Source: Tomocerus qinae
Taxonomy: Eukaryota; Arthropoda; Collembola; Entomobryomorpha; Tomoceridae
NCBI GenBank assembly: GCA_020055645.1
Contig: CM034550.1
Coordinates: forward strand, 9,977,501 to 10,041,500
Length of the DNA: 64,000 nucleotides
Reading direction: 5' to 3'
Under the pieces are notes generated by a model. It saw only the letters and a list, made by a program, of their open reading frames with translations. It did not search any database and was not told the DNA's origin. The position numbers were made by a program, and so were the translations under genes. The stretch's first letter is position 1. The number at the start of each line of letters is the position of its first letter. Positions 61,517-64,000 of this stretch are shown piece after piece.

Positions 61517-63832
61517 ATGCCTCTTTGCTCTGGTAAGCCTCTTTTTTAACATTTTAATCTTTCTAAAACATTTCTAACAGTTATTCTACAGGTGTATATT
61601 TTAACAAATTATTTACATATATATTACTCAAAATATTATGCAAATTAACAATCCCATCATTGTCTGTAAAGAATGAGTTCGAGGAACTCTTTAAATGGGT
61701 TACCTATTTAATGTACATTGTTTTTATTTAGTTTGCAAGTTCGTTGTGCTTCATTTGTAAAATGATTGAACATTTGAACAGTTTCATTTAATGACATGCT
61801 CACTGACCTAGAACGTGGAATGTTTAATAAAGCTTTCAATTGATCCGATATTTTATAGAATGGTTTTTGAACTAAGTTTGTTTATCCAGAACGCACGTAA
61901 GCGTGGCATAATATTATTATGTATAATCTATATTGCATGTTGTATATGTATTAGGTACACATACCTGACTAGGTACTAGGTACCTAAGTTAATAAAACAG
62001 ATAGATGTCTGCTACATGTACTGGAATAATAATAGTGTATAGCACCTGTGTCCATATACACGTATTTCGTATATAAATATCTGTGCAATATGCAATAAGG
62101 GATTTTATGAAAGTAAACATGCGTTCTTCTGGAATACTTAATATCGTGTATAGTCAAATAGCAATTTATTTATGTATATATGAAAATGGGAATAGCATTG
62201 CAGTGAAGTATGAATGATTAAAATCTAAGCGTACGTGTTTGCGTATTAAAATTTATTTTTATCATCTCTAAGATTGTAGAACGTAAATTATAAGTGTACA
62301 TTGAGATTGATCAGTGTATTTGTAATCTAAGCATGTAGACAGCTTAGATAGATGGGGATTTCAATTATGCACATGCTTTGACTCGCAAAGAATGATGTGC
62401 TAATTGATAGAAAATTCAGTCAGGTAGAGATAGAGCTTTATACGCCTCTTTCAAATGCAATTCGACCTTATAACATAACCACAATCTCGATCTTTGATCT
62501 ATTACGTTGGGAATGGCATTCAAGATCACTTGGCAAGGATGAGAAACTACCAATGTGATTCTTGGCACCTTAGACTGATGAATGGGGAAGCATTGTTTAA
62601 AAGAGATTGGCACTAGTGTTTGTAAATATAGTTTAATCGTCAGTGCGTTAAATGCCGACAGGATGCATTTCTCAATGCAATCCACCGATACGCTGACATA
62701 TTTATCATCCACTGTGAAAATAATATATGTCTTTGATTCCGGTTTTTACAGATGTAGAAAATGTCCTGGAACTATTGGATGAAGTTCAAAACCGACTGAT
62801 TGGCACTGGCAGCCGTATTGATTCGTCCGATCCCAGAATACTGTCACAGGTCAACAATGACTTGAACACGTTGCTGTCTGTACTCAGCAATCCGGTCTTC
62901 CAACGAATTTGCAAGATTCAAGTAAGAGATATATTATACCTGTCAATCATAAGCATAAACATATGTTCGATTTATTTGCTGATCGAATTACCTTGTTTGT
63001 CATTTTTAGGACTCTGTGACAGAACTAGGAACACAGCTAATCCGTCATCCATCCTGTACTACGAATGATTTTGACATTACTCCAGAAGGAGCCTTAGTGC
63101 TAAAGATTTCTCCGGCAGCTGAAAGATTCCGACCAACCTTTGATGCAACACCCATCGGAAAGTCAATTCCGTCTGTTGCTAATGTGCCACCAGCAGTGTC
63201 TGCCAACTCTCCTTCATCGAATACACCTACTACTATAGCCTCAATCGCGGGAACACCACCCCCGAAAGTAATAGATGTAAGTGACAAAATAATATTCATC
63301 ATTAATTTAAAAGCCATAATTTATTTAATTTATTTCGGTATTTAATCATCTTTTCGGATTTTATTTAGTTTGACGATGCACCTTTAGCACCCATTACAAC
63401 TCCTACTTATGCTCAGGAATTCGATCGTGTAGTTCAAGAAACTTCATTAGGCAGAGAGATTCATACTATTCAGGTAATGTAAATAGATATGAATGGAATT
63501 AATCATTAGCTTTTACTAAAGCTACATCATCCTCAAGTAAGTTATTACATGCACCCAAGGGAGTCGTTTACCATGTACATTTGCAATGATAAATCTATAT
63601 ACAAAATTATACCTTAAATGATCATTAAGGCAATGACTAGCATTTATATTCTTGTGGTGCACGTAATAAAAGTGTAGTTTTGTAAAGTATGATAATGATA
63701 GAATTATTTTGAATAGCTTTACAAACCGGAGGGAAGTTCACTTGGTTTTAGCGTTGTCGGTCTCAAAAGTCAAGAAAAAGGGGAGCTTGGGATTTTTGTT
63801 CAAGAAATACAACCTAGTGGAATTGCTGCAAG
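61517..63832 (+). CDS. Patj: Patj/MPDZ-type multi-PDZ scaffold, 5' part only
   Basis: Five coding exons join in phase: 61517-61532, 62752-62921, 63010-63276, 63369-63473, 63717-63832; the gene continues beyond the window. The tiny first exon encodes MPLCS. Exons 2-3 give an L27 domain (about 6-75; VLELLDEVQNRL, LLSVLSNPVFQRICKIQ, HPSCTTNDFDI), which in this family binds the L27 domain of Pals1/Stardust. A Ser/Pro/Thr-rich linker follows, then EFDRVVQETSLGREI and the first PDZ domain starting LYKPEGSSLGFSVVGL, GELGIFVQEIQPSGIAA (ligand-loop GFSV). This matches the N-terminus of Drosophila Patj and vertebrate MPDZ/PATJ, the Crumbs-complex scaffold for apical polarity. The first intron is 1.2 kb. 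Confidence 0.9.
61533..62751 (+). other. First intron of the Patj-like gene
   Basis: AT-rich on the left. The part at about 62420-62710 is less AT-rich and has a 98-codon open frame on the opposite strand without recognised homology. It may be a decayed insertion. Confidence 0.5.
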
Positions 63833-64000
63833 GTAAGCTATTTAAATCAAATTGTAATAATTACTAACTGTGAGATTTGATGATGATCAAAGGCAATCTC
63901 ATCCTTTAAAGTGGTATAATAATTTTACGATCTTCAATTGGATGCTAAGTAAATAGAATGTGTTGACTCAGTTTGCAAGGCAAGTTTTCTGAATGGCTAG
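63833..64000 (+). other. Fifth intron of the Patj-like gene, cut by the window
   Basis: Begins with the donor GTAAGC after a phase-2 exon end within the first PDZ domain. No further exon is seen before the window ends. Confidence 0.6.

Overview
This window is nuclear DNA of an animal, almost certainly an arthropod. It is AT-rich and its genes carry mostly short (about 70-120 base) GT-AG introns. One gene (22.3-23.6 kb) belongs to the DM4/DM12 family, which is known from arthropods. The species cannot be fixed from the sequence alone; a hexapod or other pancrustacean fits. MSH5, which drosophilids have lost, is present.

Gene-dense left part (1-33 kb): the 3' part of a mitochondrial ribosomal protein L10 gene (+), MSH5 (+, meiotic MutS homologue, 12 coding exons), Ras (+, 6 coding exons), glucosidase II beta subunit PRKCSH (-, ending in HDEL), TAF8 (+), a DM4/DM12 secreted protein (-), and two giant exons of an extracellular Pro/Gln/Asn/Thr-rich protein (-). 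A plausible signal-peptide exon for that last gene lies 16.6 kb upstream at 49.2-49.3 kb. I rebuilt exon boundaries by hand from GT/AG sites, reading phase and family conservation; the phases of every recognised gene close exactly.

Gene-poor middle (32.6-57 kb): a large presumed intron plus intergenic DNA. It holds repeats and a few small unclassified ORFs. Right part (57-64 kb): two small unclassified ORFs, TM2D1 (-, 3 exons), and the first exons of a Patj/MPDZ-type L27 plus multi-PDZ polarity scaffold (+), which runs off the window.

Mobile DNA: the clearest discovery is a complete 3.55-kb foldback element at 16432-19984, inserted between the divergently transcribed PRKCSH and TAF8 genes. 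It has nearly identical terminal inverted repeats of about 280 bp made of short CCGAC-type subrepeats, a perfect 9-bp target duplication (TACACTCTT), a 27-bp internal minisatellite, and an ORF for a small signal-peptide/transmembrane protein. This resembles Drosophila FB and Mutator-like elements. Two further elements (33975-35493 and 53836-54830) share short inverted ends, an internal tandem array and a (GTCY)n tract next to a CGAAAGTTATCGTG motif. That is the layout of mini-me/DINE-1/HINE non-autonomous Helentrons. A long hairpin sits at the window's left edge.
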